A stretch of 22,459 bases of DNA, from the NCBI GenBank assembly GCA_028871235.1, contig JAGWNO010000009.1, positions 1 through 22,459 of the forward strand, read 5' to 3'. A model generated the notes under the pieces. The model saw only the letters and a list, made by a program, of their open reading frames with translations, ran no database searches and was not told the origin of the DNA. The translations under genes and the position numbers were made by a program. Shown piece by piece: positions 1 to 8,341 of this stretch. Each line of letters starts with the position of its first letter. The first letter of the stretch is position 1. This DNA comes from Gammaproteobacteria bacterium. Its GTDB lineage: Bacteria > Pseudomonadota > Gammaproteobacteria > Natronospirales > REEB76.

Positions 1-2
1 TC

Positions 3-1286
3 TACCGGACCACCGACTTCGGTCATAGCTGGACGCGCATCGATGCGGGCATCCCGGTGGACGAGCCAACTTTCGTGATCCGCGAGGACACCCGCGATCC
101 CAAGCTGCTGTTCGCCGGCACCCAGCGCGGCATCTATGCGTCCTTTGACGGCGGCGCCCACTGGCAATCGCTGGCTCTCAATCTTCCGGCGGTGCAGGTA
201 TCCGACATCGCCATCCAGGATCGTGCGGATGATCTGGTGATCGCCACCCACGGCCGCGCCTTCTGGGTGCTGGATGACCTGAGCGTGCTGCGCCAGCTTG
301 ATGACGAGGGACGCCAGGGAAGCACCCGCCTGTTCACGCCGGACCAGGCCTATCTGCTGCCGGGCTTCGATTTCGAAGGCCATGCCGCCGACCAGGGCGA
401 GAATCCGCCCGACGGCGCGGCGATCTTCTACAATCTCGCATCCGCGCCGGCCAAGGACGCGGAGATCACTCTCAGCATCCTGTCGGCGGACGGCAAGCAG
501 ATCCGCCGCTTCTCCAGCAAGCCCGGCAGCACGGTGAAACCCGCCGCCGACAGCGGGGATTTCTACGGCAAACCCAAGGCGGCGCCGGAGCTGTTGCCCA
601 TCAAAGCGGGCATGAACCGCTTTGTCTGGGACCTGCGGTACCCCGATGCCACCAAGGTACCCGGCGCGGTGCTGTGGTTCGGCAGCATGCGCGGCCCCAA
701 AGTGCCGCCCGGCACTTACACCCTGACCCTGGACGTGGCCGGTCAGAACTACAGCCAGCCGCTCACGGTGCTCAATGACCCGCGTTCGAAACTGAGTGCC
801 GATGATCTGGCCGCGCGTCAGGAGTTGCTGATGCAGATATATGGCGAACTGGACAAGACCGACAACGCCATCAACAGCCTGCGCAACCTGCGCACACAGA
901 TCAACGACCTCACCCGGCGCTATGCCAAATCTTCCCAGGAAGGAGCCCTGAACGAGGATACCAGGTCCCTGCTGGACGAGCTTACCGCGATCGAGGACGC
1001 GCTCATCCAGAGCAAGGCCAAGGCCAGCGAGGACGTGCTCAATTATCCCATCCGCCTCAACAACAAATTGGCGGCCCTGTTCACCAGCGTGGAATTCAGC
1101 AATTCCAAACCCACGCAGCAGGATTATGCAGTGTTCAAGCAACTGGCGGCGCAGACCGATACCCAGCTGGCACGCTGGCAGAGCGTGCGCACCAGCGGGC
1201 TGCCGGCGCTTAACGCCAGGATCACGGCGCTCAAGCTGCCGGCCATCTATCTGCCGGCGCCGCCGGCGGATGCCGCAGTGCACTAG
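3..1286 (+). CDS. BNR/Asp-box (sortilin/VPS10-like) beta-propeller protein, 3' part
   Basis: This gene is open from the first bases of the window in frame 3, so its start lies upstream; 427 codons plus a TAG stop are visible. Two Asp-box motifs (S/T-x-D-x-G-x-x-W) appear in the first 60 residues, TTDFGHSW and SFDGGAHW. Between and after them are propeller-like segments, including DDLVIATHGRAFWVLDDL. The later part has GMNRFVWDLRYPDA and PPGTYTLTLDVAGQ, typical of the C-terminal region of bacterial 'glycosyl hydrolase, BNR repeat' or VPS10-domain proteins, followed by a charged helical stretch and a Pro/Ala-rich tail. Full-length relatives are usually around 1000 residues and exported. The true substrate is not known for most of the family, and no glycosidase activity can be claimed from this fragment. 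The stop is followed by an 89-bp gap to the next gene. Confidence 0.85.
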   Translation, partial: YRTTDFGHSWTRIDAGIPVDEPTFVIREDTRDPKLLFAGTQRGIYASFDGGAHWQSLALNLPAVQVSDIAIQDRADDLVIATHGRAFWVLDDLSVLRQLDDEGRQGSTRLFTPDQAYLLPGFDFEGHAADQGENPPDGAAIFYNLASAPAKDAEITLSILSADGKQIRRFSSKPGSTVKPAADSGDFYGKPKAAPELLPIKAGMNRFVWDLRYPDATKVPGAVLWFGSMRGPKVPPGTYTLTLDVAGQNYSQPLTVLNDPRSKLSADDLAARQELLMQIYGELDKTDNAINSLRNLRTQINDLTRRYAKSSQEGALNEDTRSLLDELTAIEDALIQSKAKASEDVLNYPIRLNNKLAALFTSVEFSNSKPTQQDYAVFKQLAAQTDTQLARWQSVRTSGLPALNARITALKLPAIYLPAPPADAAVH

Positions 1287-1375
1287 CGGGGCAGGCGGTG
1301 GGCTGCCCGCATGCCGCGTCAGCGTGCGGCGCAAGCGTAAGATATGCCCTGACCAATTGACTGGAGGAGGATGAC

Positions 1376-1786
1376 ATGAACATCAAATTCAAGCTGGCGG
1401 CGGCCCTGCCGCTGCTATGTCTGCTCACCACCACCATGGCTGTCGCCGCTGACGGCGCGGGCAGGGAGATCGCGACCGCCGCTGCGCATGCGGAGATGGC
1501 CGCGGCCGCCGGCATCGACATGGCCCACGCGCACCTGCATCACGTCATCAACTGCCTGGTGGGACCCAAGGGCAGGGGATTCGATGCGGCGGCCGGGAAT
1601 CCCTGCAAAGGCATGGGCGACGGCGCACTCAACGACTCGGGCCATTCGCCGGCGGTGCGTGCGCAGCTGGAAGAGGCACTGCGGATCGCCGACCGCGCGC
1701 TGCGCAGCAACAAGGCCGAAGAGTTGCATCGGGATGCGGTGAAGATCGCGGATGTGTTGAAAGGCGCGCAAGCGCCCGTGAAATGA
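1376..1786 (+). CDS. Small exported His/Cys-containing protein of unknown function
   Basis: This encodes 136 residues. A strong ribosome binding site (GGAGGAGG, 1363-1370) sits 5 bases before the ATG at 1376. The N-terminus is a clear signal peptide: MNIKFK, a hydrophobic run to about residue 22, and an AVA-A cleavage site near residue 24. The mature part is Ala-rich and helical. It has an H-x-H-x-H-H cluster (His51, 53, 55, 56), then Cys60 and Cys77 bracketing a Gly-rich loop (LVGPKGRGFDAAAGNP), and a Met-rich surround (Met41, 49, 80). The second half is amphipathic helix. The two cysteines could form a periplasmic disulfide, and the His/Met/Cys content suggests metal binding, but this is inference. 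I do not recognise a named family. The gene is convergent with the hydrolase gene that ends at 1796. Confidence 0.85.
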   Translation: MNIKFKLAAALPLLCLLTTTMAVAADGAGREIATAAAHAEMAAAAGIDMAHAHLHHVINCLVGPKGRGFDAAAGNPCKGMGDGALNDSGHSPAVRAQLEEALRIADRALRSNKAEELHRDAVKIADVLKGAQAPVK

Positions 1787-1787
1787 C

Positions 1788-1808
1788 GCACCCGGTCAGC
1801 GGGTATGC
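1788..1808. terminator. Small hairpin between convergent genes
   Basis: ACCCG (1790-1794) and CGGGT (1800-1804) form a 5-bp stem with loop GTCAG, with an imperfect GC extension on each side. It sits in the 9-bp gap between convergent genes and covers the hydrolase stop codon. There is no T-tract, so any terminator role is weak and possibly bidirectional. Confidence 0.25.
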
Positions 1809-2509
1809 GCCTGCAGGAAAGCGATACTTTCCCGCCAGGCGTGTTCCGCAACGGCCGGCGCGAAACTCACGCGCTCCTCACACAGAAAACCGTGCCCGGC
1901 GCCCGGATATAGCGCCAGGGTGAAGCGTTTCTTCGCGGCGGACAGGGTCTGTGCTATGCGCGCGTGCTCGTCGGGCGAGATGCCATGGTCATCGGCGCCA
2001 TAACCCAGAAACAGCGGCGCCTGCATCTGCGCCGCTGCCCCGATGGGCGGGGTGCGGCCGAAGCGGTCAGCACCTTCCGGTGCGATACCGCCGCCGTAGA
2101 ATGAAACGGCCACCTTGAGCCTGTCGGGGTGGCGGCAGTTGGCGAGGAACGCCAAGCGCCCGCCCATGCAGAAGCCGATGATTCCGAGCCGGGCCTGAGG
2201 CCCGCTCTGCCGGGCCGCAAGCCAGTCCAGGGTCGTGCCGATTTCCGCCATCACCGTGTCATCGTCGAGGCTGCGGATCTTGGGCGGTACTTTGTCCATG
2301 TCGGTATAGCCGAACACGTCGCCGTGGAAGATATCCGGAGCCACCGCCGCAAAACCCGCCCTGGCCAAACGCGCACACACGCCACGGATGTGAGCGGTGA
2401 TGCCGTAGGCTTCCATCAGCACCACCAGGCCGGGGAATGGGCCGCTGCCCTGCGGGATCTCCGCATGTCCCGTGAGACCGGGGTCGAGGGTCACGTTGCT
2501 GTTGTTCAC
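1796..2509 (-). CDS. Dienelactone hydrolase family protein
   Basis: This is a 237-residue alpha/beta-hydrolase of the dienelactone hydrolase family, close to the usual family length. The nucleophile is the cysteine in GFCMGG (Cys114). The acid is most likely Asp174 in GADDHGIS, and the general base is His206 in GAGHGF, matching the Cys-Asp-His triad of the family. There is no signal peptide, so it is probably cytoplasmic. The start is GTG at 2509, and its first bases overlap the TGA stop of the RND permease gene (GTGA), so translation is probably coupled. This makes it the last gene of the efflux operon. The substrate is unknown; family members act on lactones and esters, and detoxification of an efflux substrate is a guess from position only. 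Confidence 0.9.
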   Translation of the reverse strand: MNNSNVTLDPGLTGHAEIPQGSGPFPGLVVLMEAYGITAHIRGVCARLARAGFAAVAPDIFHGDVFGYTDMDKVPPKIRSLDDDTVMAEIGTTLDWLAARQSGPQARLGIIGFCMGGRLAFLANCRHPDRLKVAVSFYGGGIAPEGADRFGRTPPIGAAAQMQAPLFLGYGADDHGISPDEHARIAQTLSAAKKRFTLALYPGAGHGFLCEERVSFAPAVAEHAWRESIAFLQAHTR

Positions 2510-5500
2510 GGTTGTTGCTCCTGTTGCAGGGCGTGCGCAGGCGTGCCGCCGCCGGCAGACTCGTGGCGCTTGCGCAGTTTCTCGGTCAGGTGTTCCATGG
2601 CCACATAGAACGCCGGCGTGATGTAGAGAGTGAGAGCCTGTGAGAACAACAGGCCGCCCACCACGGCGATGCCCAGCGGCCGGCGCGATTCCGCGCCCAT
2701 GCCGGTACCCAGGGCGATGGGCAGGGTGCCGAGGATGGCGGCCAGCGTGGTCATCATGATCGGCCGGAAACGCACCAGGCAGGCTTCGATCACGGCATCA
2801 CGGGCGTTCATCTGGTGCTCGCGCTTCATCTGGATGGCGAAGTCCACCATGATAATGCCGTTCTTCTTCACCAGGCCCACCAGCATGATCAATCCCACGA
2901 AGCTGTATATGTTGAGTTCCTGACCGAAGAGGATGAGCGTGAGCAGTGCGCCCACCATGGCGAGCGGCAGCGCGGTGAGTATGGTGATGGGGTGGATGAA
3001 GTGCTCGTAGAGGATGGCGAGCACCATGTAGATCACCAGGATGGTGATGATCAGCAGGATCGGCAGGTCCACCAGGGACTGCCGGAAGGTCTGGGCGTTG
3101 CCGGCGAACACGCCGGTGATGTCCGCCGGCAGGCTCGCGCTCGCCAGCTGTTCGATGCGGCTGGTCACCTCGCCCAGCGATACGCCCGGCGCCAGGTTGA
3201 AGGACAGCGTGACCGAGGGCAGCTGCTCATAATGGTCCACCTGCATCGGTCCCACCCCCGGGGTGATGTCGGCCACGCTGCGCAGCGGCACCAGCTGGTT
3301 GTTGTTGCCCTGCACGTACAGCGAGTTGAGCGCGGCCATGTCCGACTGGTAGCGGGGCGCCAGCTGCATGATGACGTAGTATTCGTTGGTGGAACCGAAG
3401 ATGGTGCTGATCTGGTTGCCGCCATAGGCATCGTAGAGCGTGGATTGTATCTGGGAAGCGGTGACCCCGAGCGTGGAAGCGGTATCGCGCAGGATGTTCA
3501 CGTTGATCTGCGGGTTGTTCAGCTCCAGGTCGCTGTTCACATCCTGGATGCCGGGCACCTTCTCGAGCTTCGGCAGGAATTGCGCCGCCGCCTTGTCCAG
3601 TGAATCCACGTCCAGCCCCTGCAACACGTACTGGTAGGTGCCGCTGCCGCCGATGCTGCCGATTTGAATGGCCGGCGGATTCTGGAAGTACACCTGCATG
3701 TCGTGCACCGGCGCCACCGCCTTGCGCAGCTGCTGGATCACCTGGTCGGCGCTCGCATGCCGTTCACCCATGGGCTTGAGCATGACGATGAGGCGGCCGA
3801 TGTTGCCGCCGGCCGTCCCGCCGCTGCCCTGGCCGGCACTGGAGATGGCGGCCGCGACGTTGGGGTTCTGGCGCACGATGCGCGCCAGGCGTTGCTGCAG
3901 ACCTTTCAGTTCATCGAAGGTGATGCCTTCGGGGGCCTGGGTGCTGCCAATGATCAGGCCGGTGTCTTCCGTGGGTATGAAGCCTTTGGGCACCACCGCG
4001 AAGAAATAGAAGGTGAGCACCAGGGTGATGCCTGCCACCACCAGCATGCTGCGCCAGTGATCCACCGACCAGGTGAGGGTCCTGCCGTACCAGGCGCGGG
4101 AGCGTTCGAAGGCTTTTTCCAGCGTGCCATACAGCCGGCCATGCCGCTTGCTGTCCTTGATGAAGCGGCTGCACAGCATGGGCGTCAGCGTCAGCGAGAC
4201 CAGGCCGGAAATCAGGATGGCAATGGCCACGGTGATGGCGAATTCCCGGAACAGCCGCCCGAGGATGCCGCCCATGAGCAGGATGGGGATGAATACCGCC
4301 ACCAGCGACAGGGTCATGGACACCACCGTAAAGCCGATCTCCTTGCTGCCGATGAGCGCCGCGCGCAGGGAAGACTCGCCCTTTTCGCGATAGCGCACGA
4401 TGTTCTCCAGCACCACGATGGCGTCGTCCACGACGAAACCCACGCACAACACCAGTGCCATGAGCGAGAGATTGTCGAGACTGAAGCCGGCGAGTTTCAT
4501 CACCGCGAAGGTGCCGATGATGGAAGTGGGCAGGGCCAGGGCGGAGATCAGCGTGGCGCGGAGATTGCGCAGGAACAGGAAGATGACGCCCACCACCAGC
4601 ACCATGGCCAGCATCAGCGTGAACTTCACCTCCTGGATCGAGCCGTTCACGTAATCGGAGTGGTCATGGAATATGAACAGCCTGGCATCGCCGGGCGCGT
4701 CCTTCTCCAGCGCCGGCAGCAGCGCATGGATGGCCTGCGATATCGCCACCGCGTTGGATCCCGGCTGACGCTGGATAGCCAGCATGATGGCCGGTTGCAG
4801 GGCATGATTCTGTCCGGTGTTGTCGAATACCTCGGTGAGCTGCTTGTCGGCCTCGACGCTGTCCACGGCCTGGCCCACATCCGCGAGGCGCACCGGCGCG
4901 CCGTTCTGGTAGGCCACCACCAGGTTGTTGTAGGCCTTGGCGTCCCTGAGCTGCCCGTTGGCCTGGACCGTGTAGGTGCGGGTGGCGCCATACAGGGTGC
5001 CGGACGGCAGGTTGGTGTTGCCCGCCTGTACCGCCTGCACCACCTGCGTGATCGACAGGTTGCGCGCCGCCAGCGCGTACGGGTTCATGTAGAGCCGCAC
5101 CGCGTATTTTTTCGCGCCGTAGACGTTCACCTGCGCCACGCCGGGGACCATGGAGATCTGTTCGGCCACGCGCGTCTCGGCGAATTCGTCCAGTTGCGTG
5201 AGCGGTATGTGGCTGGCGGTGAGCGCCATGAAGATGATGGGCGTGGCCGAGGGATTCACCTTGTACAGATGCGGCGGCGCCGGCATGTTGTTGGGCAGTT
5301 GCCGGCTGGCCTGGGAGATGGCCGTCTGCACGTCCATGGCGGCCGCATCGATGTCGCGCGACAGGTCGAATTGCAGCGTGATGGAAGTGTTGCCGGTGGT
5401 GTTGACCGAACTCATGGAGGCGACGCCGGCGATGGTGCTGAACTGGCGTTCCAGGGGCGTGGCCACCGAGGCCGCCATGGTCTCGGGATCGGCGCCCGGC

Positions 5501-5658
5501 AGGTTCGCGCTGACGTTGATGGTGGGGAAATCGACGTTGGGCAGTTCGCTGACGGGCAGGCTGAAGTAGGCCACCAGGCCAAAGATGAGCAATGCCGACA
5601 TCAGCACCGTGGTCATCACCGGACGGTGGATGAACGGTGCCGACAGGTTCAGTTTCAT
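2506..5658 (-). CDS. RND multidrug efflux permease (MdtB/MdtC/AcrB type)
   Basis: This encodes 1050 residues, the usual length for a hydrophobe/amphiphile efflux RND pump of the inner membrane. The N-terminus (SAPFIHRPVMTTVLMSALLIFGLVAYFSLPVSELPNVDFP) is the standard first membrane segment. Proton-relay residues are present: Asp411-Asp412 in GFVVDDAIVVLENI, and Lys932 in VKKNGIIMVDFAI, equivalent to AcrB D407, D408 and K940. Two large periplasmic loops and two sets of membrane helices are visible. The ATG at 5658 is preferred. It overlaps the TGA of the fusion-protein gene (ATGA) and gives the normal N-terminus, whereas the longer open frame to 5958 adds 100 Arg/Gly-rich residues read out of frame through the upstream gene. 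It should form the tripartite pump with the two upstream products. Substrates cannot be read from sequence. Confidence 0.96.
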   Translation of the reverse strand: MKLNLSAPFIHRPVMTTVLMSALLIFGLVAYFSLPVSELPNVDFPTINVSANLPGADPETMAASVATPLERQFSTIAGVASMSSVNTTGNTSITLQFDLSRDIDAAAMDVQTAISQASRQLPNNMPAPPHLYKVNPSATPIIFMALTASHIPLTQLDEFAETRVAEQISMVPGVAQVNVYGAKKYAVRLYMNPYALAARNLSITQVVQAVQAGNTNLPSGTLYGATRTYTVQANGQLRDAKAYNNLVVAYQNGAPVRLADVGQAVDSVEADKQLTEVFDNTGQNHALQPAIMLAIQRQPGSNAVAISQAIHALLPALEKDAPGDARLFIFHDHSDYVNGSIQEVKFTLMLAMVLVVGVIFLFLRNLRATLISALALPTSIIGTFAVMKLAGFSLDNLSLMALVLCVGFVVDDAIVVLENIVRYREKGESSLRAALIGSKEIGFTVVSMTLSLVAVFIPILLMGGILGRLFREFAITVAIAILISGLVSLTLTPMLCSRFIKDSKRHGRLYGTLEKAFERSRAWYGRTLTWSVDHWRSMLVVAGITLVLTFYFFAVVPKGFIPTEDTGLIIGSTQAPEGITFDELKGLQQRLARIVRQNPNVAAAISSAGQGSGGTAGGNIGRLIVMLKPMGERHASADQVIQQLRKAVAPVHDMQVYFQNPPAIQIGSIGGSGTYQYVLQGLDVDSLDKAAAQFLPKLEKVPGIQDVNSDLELNNPQINVNILRDTASTLGVTASQIQSTLYDAYGGNQISTIFGSTNEYYVIMQLAPRYQSDMAALNSLYVQGNNNQLVPLRSVADITPGVGPMQVDHYEQLPSVTLSFNLAPGVSLGEVTSRIEQLASASLPADITGVFAGNAQTFRQSLVDLPILLIITILVIYMVLAILYEHFIHPITILTALPLAMVGALLTLILFGQELNIYSFVGLIMLVGLVKKNGIIMVDFAIQMKREHQMNARDAVIEACLVRFRPIMMTTLAAILGTLPIALGTGMGAESRRPLGIAVVGGLLFSQALTLYITPAFYVAMEHLTEKLRKRHESAGGGTPAHALQQEQQP

Positions 5659-6767
5659 GGTGCCGGTGGCGGTGCGGCGACCGGGGGCCCGCCGCTGTTC
5701 ACGATCACGGGCAGGCCGGCACGCAGGGTACGCGGCACGCGCGTCACCACCACCTCGCCGCCTTTGAGGCCCTTGCTGATGACCGCAGCGTCGCCCACCT
5801 GCCGATCCATGGTCACCGGCACGATCACTGCCTTGCCGGAGACCACCGCGTATACGAAGTTGCCGTTCTGCCCGGTCTGCACCGCGGTCTGCGGCACCAC
5901 CACGGCATCCGGCTGCATGGCGAGCCGCATGCTCACCCCAACATACTGGCCGGGCCACAGCGTGGTATTGCGGTTGGGGATACGCGCCCTGAGCATCACC
6001 GTGCCGGTGCTGGTGTTGATGCTATTGTCGATGAACACCAGATCGCCCTCACCGAGGTTGCCGCTGCCATCCTCGCGGGTCACGAATATGCGGATGCTGC
6101 GTCGCCTGTCGTAGCGGCGGACTTCCGGCAGGAACTGTTGCGGGATGTTGTATTGCACCAGGATCGGCCGCATCTGGTTGATGACCACCAGCGGACTGGT
6201 GTCCGCGGGCGTGACCACGTTGCCCGCCTTGACCGCGAGGCTGCCGCTGAGGCCGTCGATGGGCGAGCGTATGTCGGTGTAGGCGAGGTTGATCTGCGCC
6301 TGCTGCAGCAGCGCCCCGGCCTGGGTGGCGGCAGCCACCGCGCTCTCATATTCCTGGGGAGACACGTAATCCTTGTCGGCGAGCGGTGCTTCGCGGTCCG
6401 CCTGCGCCTTGGCGGTCAGATAGGCGGCCTTGGCGGAGGCCAGCGCCGCCTGGTAGGGCGCGGGATCGATCAGGAACAGGCGCTGTCCCGCGCGCACATA
6501 TTGGCCCTCACTGAAGAACACCTGTTTGAGCACCCCGCTCACCTGGGGGCGCACCTGCACGCTGTGTTCCGACTGCACCTGTCCCACGGCGGTGAGCAGG
6601 ATCGGCATGGGCTGGATGGTCACCACCGAGGTATCCACGGGTAACGGCCGGTCCGCGGGTTTGACGCGGTCGGCGCGCGAGTTACTGGTGATGCGCCAGG
6701 CCACCAGCGCGATGAGGATGGCGGCGATGCAGCCGATGCCGGCGAGGTATCTGGTTTTTCTGTTCAC
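5655..6767 (-). CDS. RND efflux membrane fusion protein (periplasmic adaptor, MdtA/AcrA type)
   Basis: This encodes 370 residues. An N-terminal hydrophobic anchor or uncleaved signal (about residues 8-24) lacks a lipobox. The first lipoyl half-motif follows (VQVRPQVSGVLKQVFFSEGQYVRAGQRLFLIDP), then an alpha-hairpin rich in Ala and Gln, then the second lipoyl half (LAYTDIRSPIDGLSG). Beta-barrel and membrane-proximal segments come next (STGTVMLRARIPN, LWPGQYVGV, VVVPQTAVQTGQNG). The tail is Pro-rich. The protein bridges the inner-membrane RND pump and the outer-membrane channel. The start is GTG at 6767 and overlaps the TGA of the upstream outer-membrane-factor gene (GTGA). Its own stop overlaps the permease start, so all three pump components are translationally linked. 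Confidence 0.95.
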   Translation of the reverse strand: MNRKTRYLAGIGCIAAILIALVAWRITSNSRADRVKPADRPLPVDTSVVTIQPMPILLTAVGQVQSEHSVQVRPQVSGVLKQVFFSEGQYVRAGQRLFLIDPAPYQAALASAKAAYLTAKAQADREAPLADKDYVSPQEYESAVAAATQAGALLQQAQINLAYTDIRSPIDGLSGSLAVKAGNVVTPADTSPLVVINQMRPILVQYNIPQQFLPEVRRYDRRRSIRIFVTREDGSGNLGEGDLVFIDNSINTSTGTVMLRARIPNRNTTLWPGQYVGVSMRLAMQPDAVVVPQTAVQTGQNGNFVYAVVSGKAVIVPVTMDRQVGDAAVISKGLKGGEVVVTRVPRTLRAGLPVIVNSGGPPVAAPPPAP

Positions 6768-8110
6768 GGCAGTCCGGCTTCCTCCGAGGGCGCATTGAGT
6801 CCGCCCACGGCGTGTCCCAGGGCGGTCAGCGCCGTGAACCAGTTGAGTCGCGCCTGCACCTGCTGCACGCGCGCGTTGGCGAGCGTCGCTTGCGCGGTCA
6901 GCAGATTCAGGATCGTATCCAGGCCGCTGTGATAGCGTGCGCTGGATACTTCCGCCGCCTGCTGCGCGCTCTTCAACTGTACGTTGGTGGTAGTGAGCGT
7001 CACCGCGGCGGTATGCAGGTTCTGATAAGCCTGCCAGACTTCCAGTTCCACTTGCTGCAGTAGTTCCGCGGTGGTGGCCCGGCTGATGTCGATGGCGGCC
7101 TGGGCCTGCCGGTTGGCGGCCTGGTCACCGAAGCCGGCGAACAGCGGGATGCTGAGTGTCAGGCCGGCGTTGTAATTGCTGGTGCTGGCGCTGCCACCGC
7201 CACTCACGGTGCGGGTACGGCCGGCGCTCGCGTTCAGGGCCAGCGAGGGCAAGCCGCGGCCCCGGGTGGCTTCCAGATTGGCGATGGCCTGCTGTTCGCG
7301 CGCCTTGGAGGCGAGTATCTCCGGCCGCGCCTGCTGCGCCTCATGCAACAGCGCCTGCACCGTCTGTTTCGGCATCGCCGCCGTCACCTGCTGATTCCAG
7401 GGTGCCAGCGCCAGGCGCGTATCCGCGGGTAAGCCTACCGCCACCGCCAGCGTACCGTGCGCCACCGCCAGCGCACCCTGGGTCTGCTGCAACGCGAGTT
7501 GCGCACCGGCCAGCGCGGCTTCCGCCTGATAGACGTCGCCGATGGTGGCGAGACCGGCCTTCTGGTTCTGACGCGCCGCGTCCAGGCTGGTCTCCGCGTC
7601 CTCGACGCTCACTGCATCGGCTTGTGCGAGCGCCTGCAATCCCAGCACCTGGTAGTAATCCTGCTCCACCTGCAGGATCACGTCCTGCAGCGTCTGGCTG
7701 TTGGAGAGTCGTGCCGCTGCCAGCGTGTACTTGGCGGCGTCGAGGCTGCCCGAGCGGCTGCCGAAGTCCCATAACAGGTAACTCAGGCTGATGCCCGGTT
7801 GGTAGCGCGTCTGGGCGCTGTTGGCCTGGCCGGAAAAATTCACTGAACGGCTGCGCTGGACGGTGTAGCTGGCGCTGATCTGCGGCCAGTAGCCGGCCCG
7901 CGCCAGTTCCACGCCCGCCTGGCTTTCACGGATGGCGGCCCAGGCGAGCCGGGTCTGGGGATTGTTGGACAGCGCCATGTCGGTGAGTTCCACCAGCGTG
8001 AACGATTGCACGAAGACCGGCGCGCTGTCTGCCCGCGCCGGCGCGCTGCACAACAGCGCCGCGGCGGCGGCGAGCGCGCAGAATACCGGGGAGATGCGTA
8101 ATGCTGACAT
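6764..8110 (-). CDS. Efflux outer-membrane factor, TolC family (operon-specific)
   Basis: This encodes 448 residues from the ATG at 8110. That start gives a signal peptide (MSALRISPVFCALAAAAALLCSAPARA, cleavage near residue 27). A longer open frame reaches GTG/ATG codons up to 8221, but it adds a hydrophilic segment before the signal and is unlikely. Two repeated outer-membrane efflux domains are visible, each with long Ala/Gln-rich coiled-coil segments and the usual LPSLALNAS / NAGLTLSIPLFAGF strands. There is no lipobox at the cysteine (LLCS), so it is probably not a NodT-type lipoprotein. It is the first gene of the efflux operon and overlaps the fusion-protein start. The ribosome binding site upstream of 8110 is weak. 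Confidence 0.93.
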   Translation of the reverse strand: MSALRISPVFCALAAAAALLCSAPARADSAPVFVQSFTLVELTDMALSNNPQTRLAWAAIRESQAGVELARAGYWPQISASYTVQRSRSVNFSGQANSAQTRYQPGISLSYLLWDFGSRSGSLDAAKYTLAAARLSNSQTLQDVILQVEQDYYQVLGLQALAQADAVSVEDAETSLDAARQNQKAGLATIGDVYQAEAALAGAQLALQQTQGALAVAHGTLAVAVGLPADTRLALAPWNQQVTAAMPKQTVQALLHEAQQARPEILASKAREQQAIANLEATRGRGLPSLALNASAGRTRTVSGGGSASTSNYNAGLTLSIPLFAGFGDQAANRQAQAAIDISRATTAELLQQVELEVWQAYQNLHTAAVTLTTTNVQLKSAQQAAEVSSARYHSGLDTILNLLTAQATLANARVQQVQARLNWFTALTALGHAVGGLNAPSEEAGLP

Positions 8111-8145
8111 GCTGTCTGCGGGTATCCCGATGTTGGCCGGATCGC

Positions 8146-8160
8146 CGCCGTGCGACGGCG
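8146..8160. other. Short inverted repeat upstream of the efflux operon
   Basis: CGCCGT-GCG-ACGGCG forms a perfect 6-bp stem (one more C-G pair possible outside) with a 3-base loop, 36 bp upstream of the outer-membrane-factor ATG. It would lie in the leader of the efflux mRNA if transcription starts further upstream. It could be an operator or an RNA hairpin, or chance in GC-rich DNA. Confidence 0.25.
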
Positions 8161-8253
8161 GTGAAACTGTGACGTGTCGCTGGCGGGCAAAGTTCACCAC
8201 CGCCCTCTGCAGCGCGGCCATTTTCGCATCGCCGCGGTGGCTGCAAACCGCTG

Positions 8254-8273
8254 GTTACACTTTGATACAAATC
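8254..8273. promoter_or_regulatory. OmpR-box-like direct repeat in the divergent control region
   Basis: Two 10-bp half-sites stand in tandem, GTTACACTTT and GATACAAATC (shared G-n-TACA). The whole resembles the OmpR-type box as I recall it, TTAC-n2-TTTGA-n-ACA-n-AT, matching about 14 of 18 positions. It is AT-rich in a very GC-rich region. It lies between the efflux operon and the response-regulator gene, about 40 bp upstream of the candidate -10 at 8311. The neighbouring OmpR-family regulator is the natural candidate to bind it. Confidence 0.45.
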
Positions 8274-8310
8274 TTGCGGCGGGCATCCTGCCCGGGTCTC
8301 GGCCGCGGGA

Positions 8311-8316
8311 TAGAAT
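8311..8316 (+). promoter_or_regulatory. Candidate -10 element for the two-component operon
   Basis: TAGAAT matches 5 of 6 bases of the sigma-70 -10 hexamer and lies 25 bp before the ATG at 8342, giving a leader of about 20 bases. No good -35 is visible at 16-18 bp, which would fit an activator-dependent promoter using the box at 8254-8273. Confidence 0.35.
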
Positions 8317-8341
8317 CCTGTACCTGACAGCGAAGGGGGGC

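Noticed and set aside
5659..5958. 100-residue N-terminal extension of the RND permease
   Set aside because: It reads the fusion-protein gene out of frame and is Arg/Gly-rich; the ATG at 5658 gives the standard first membrane helix and an ATGA overlap.
3664..6114. 816-codon open frame on the plus strand opposite the RND permease and fusion protein
   Set aside because: It is antisense to two clearly conserved proteins, is His/Arg/Gly-rich without any family motif, and has the composition expected from the reverse complement of GC-rich codons.
8048..8050. Lipobox in the operon-specific outer-membrane factor (Cys21 of the signal region)
   Set aside because: The preceding residues are ALL, not a small residue at -1, and a standard ARA cleavage site follows, so type I processing is more likely.
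8174..8341. Upstream extension of the response regulator
   Set aside because: It crosses the divergent control region; the ATG at 8342 has a good ribosome binding site and the normal receiver-domain N-terminus.
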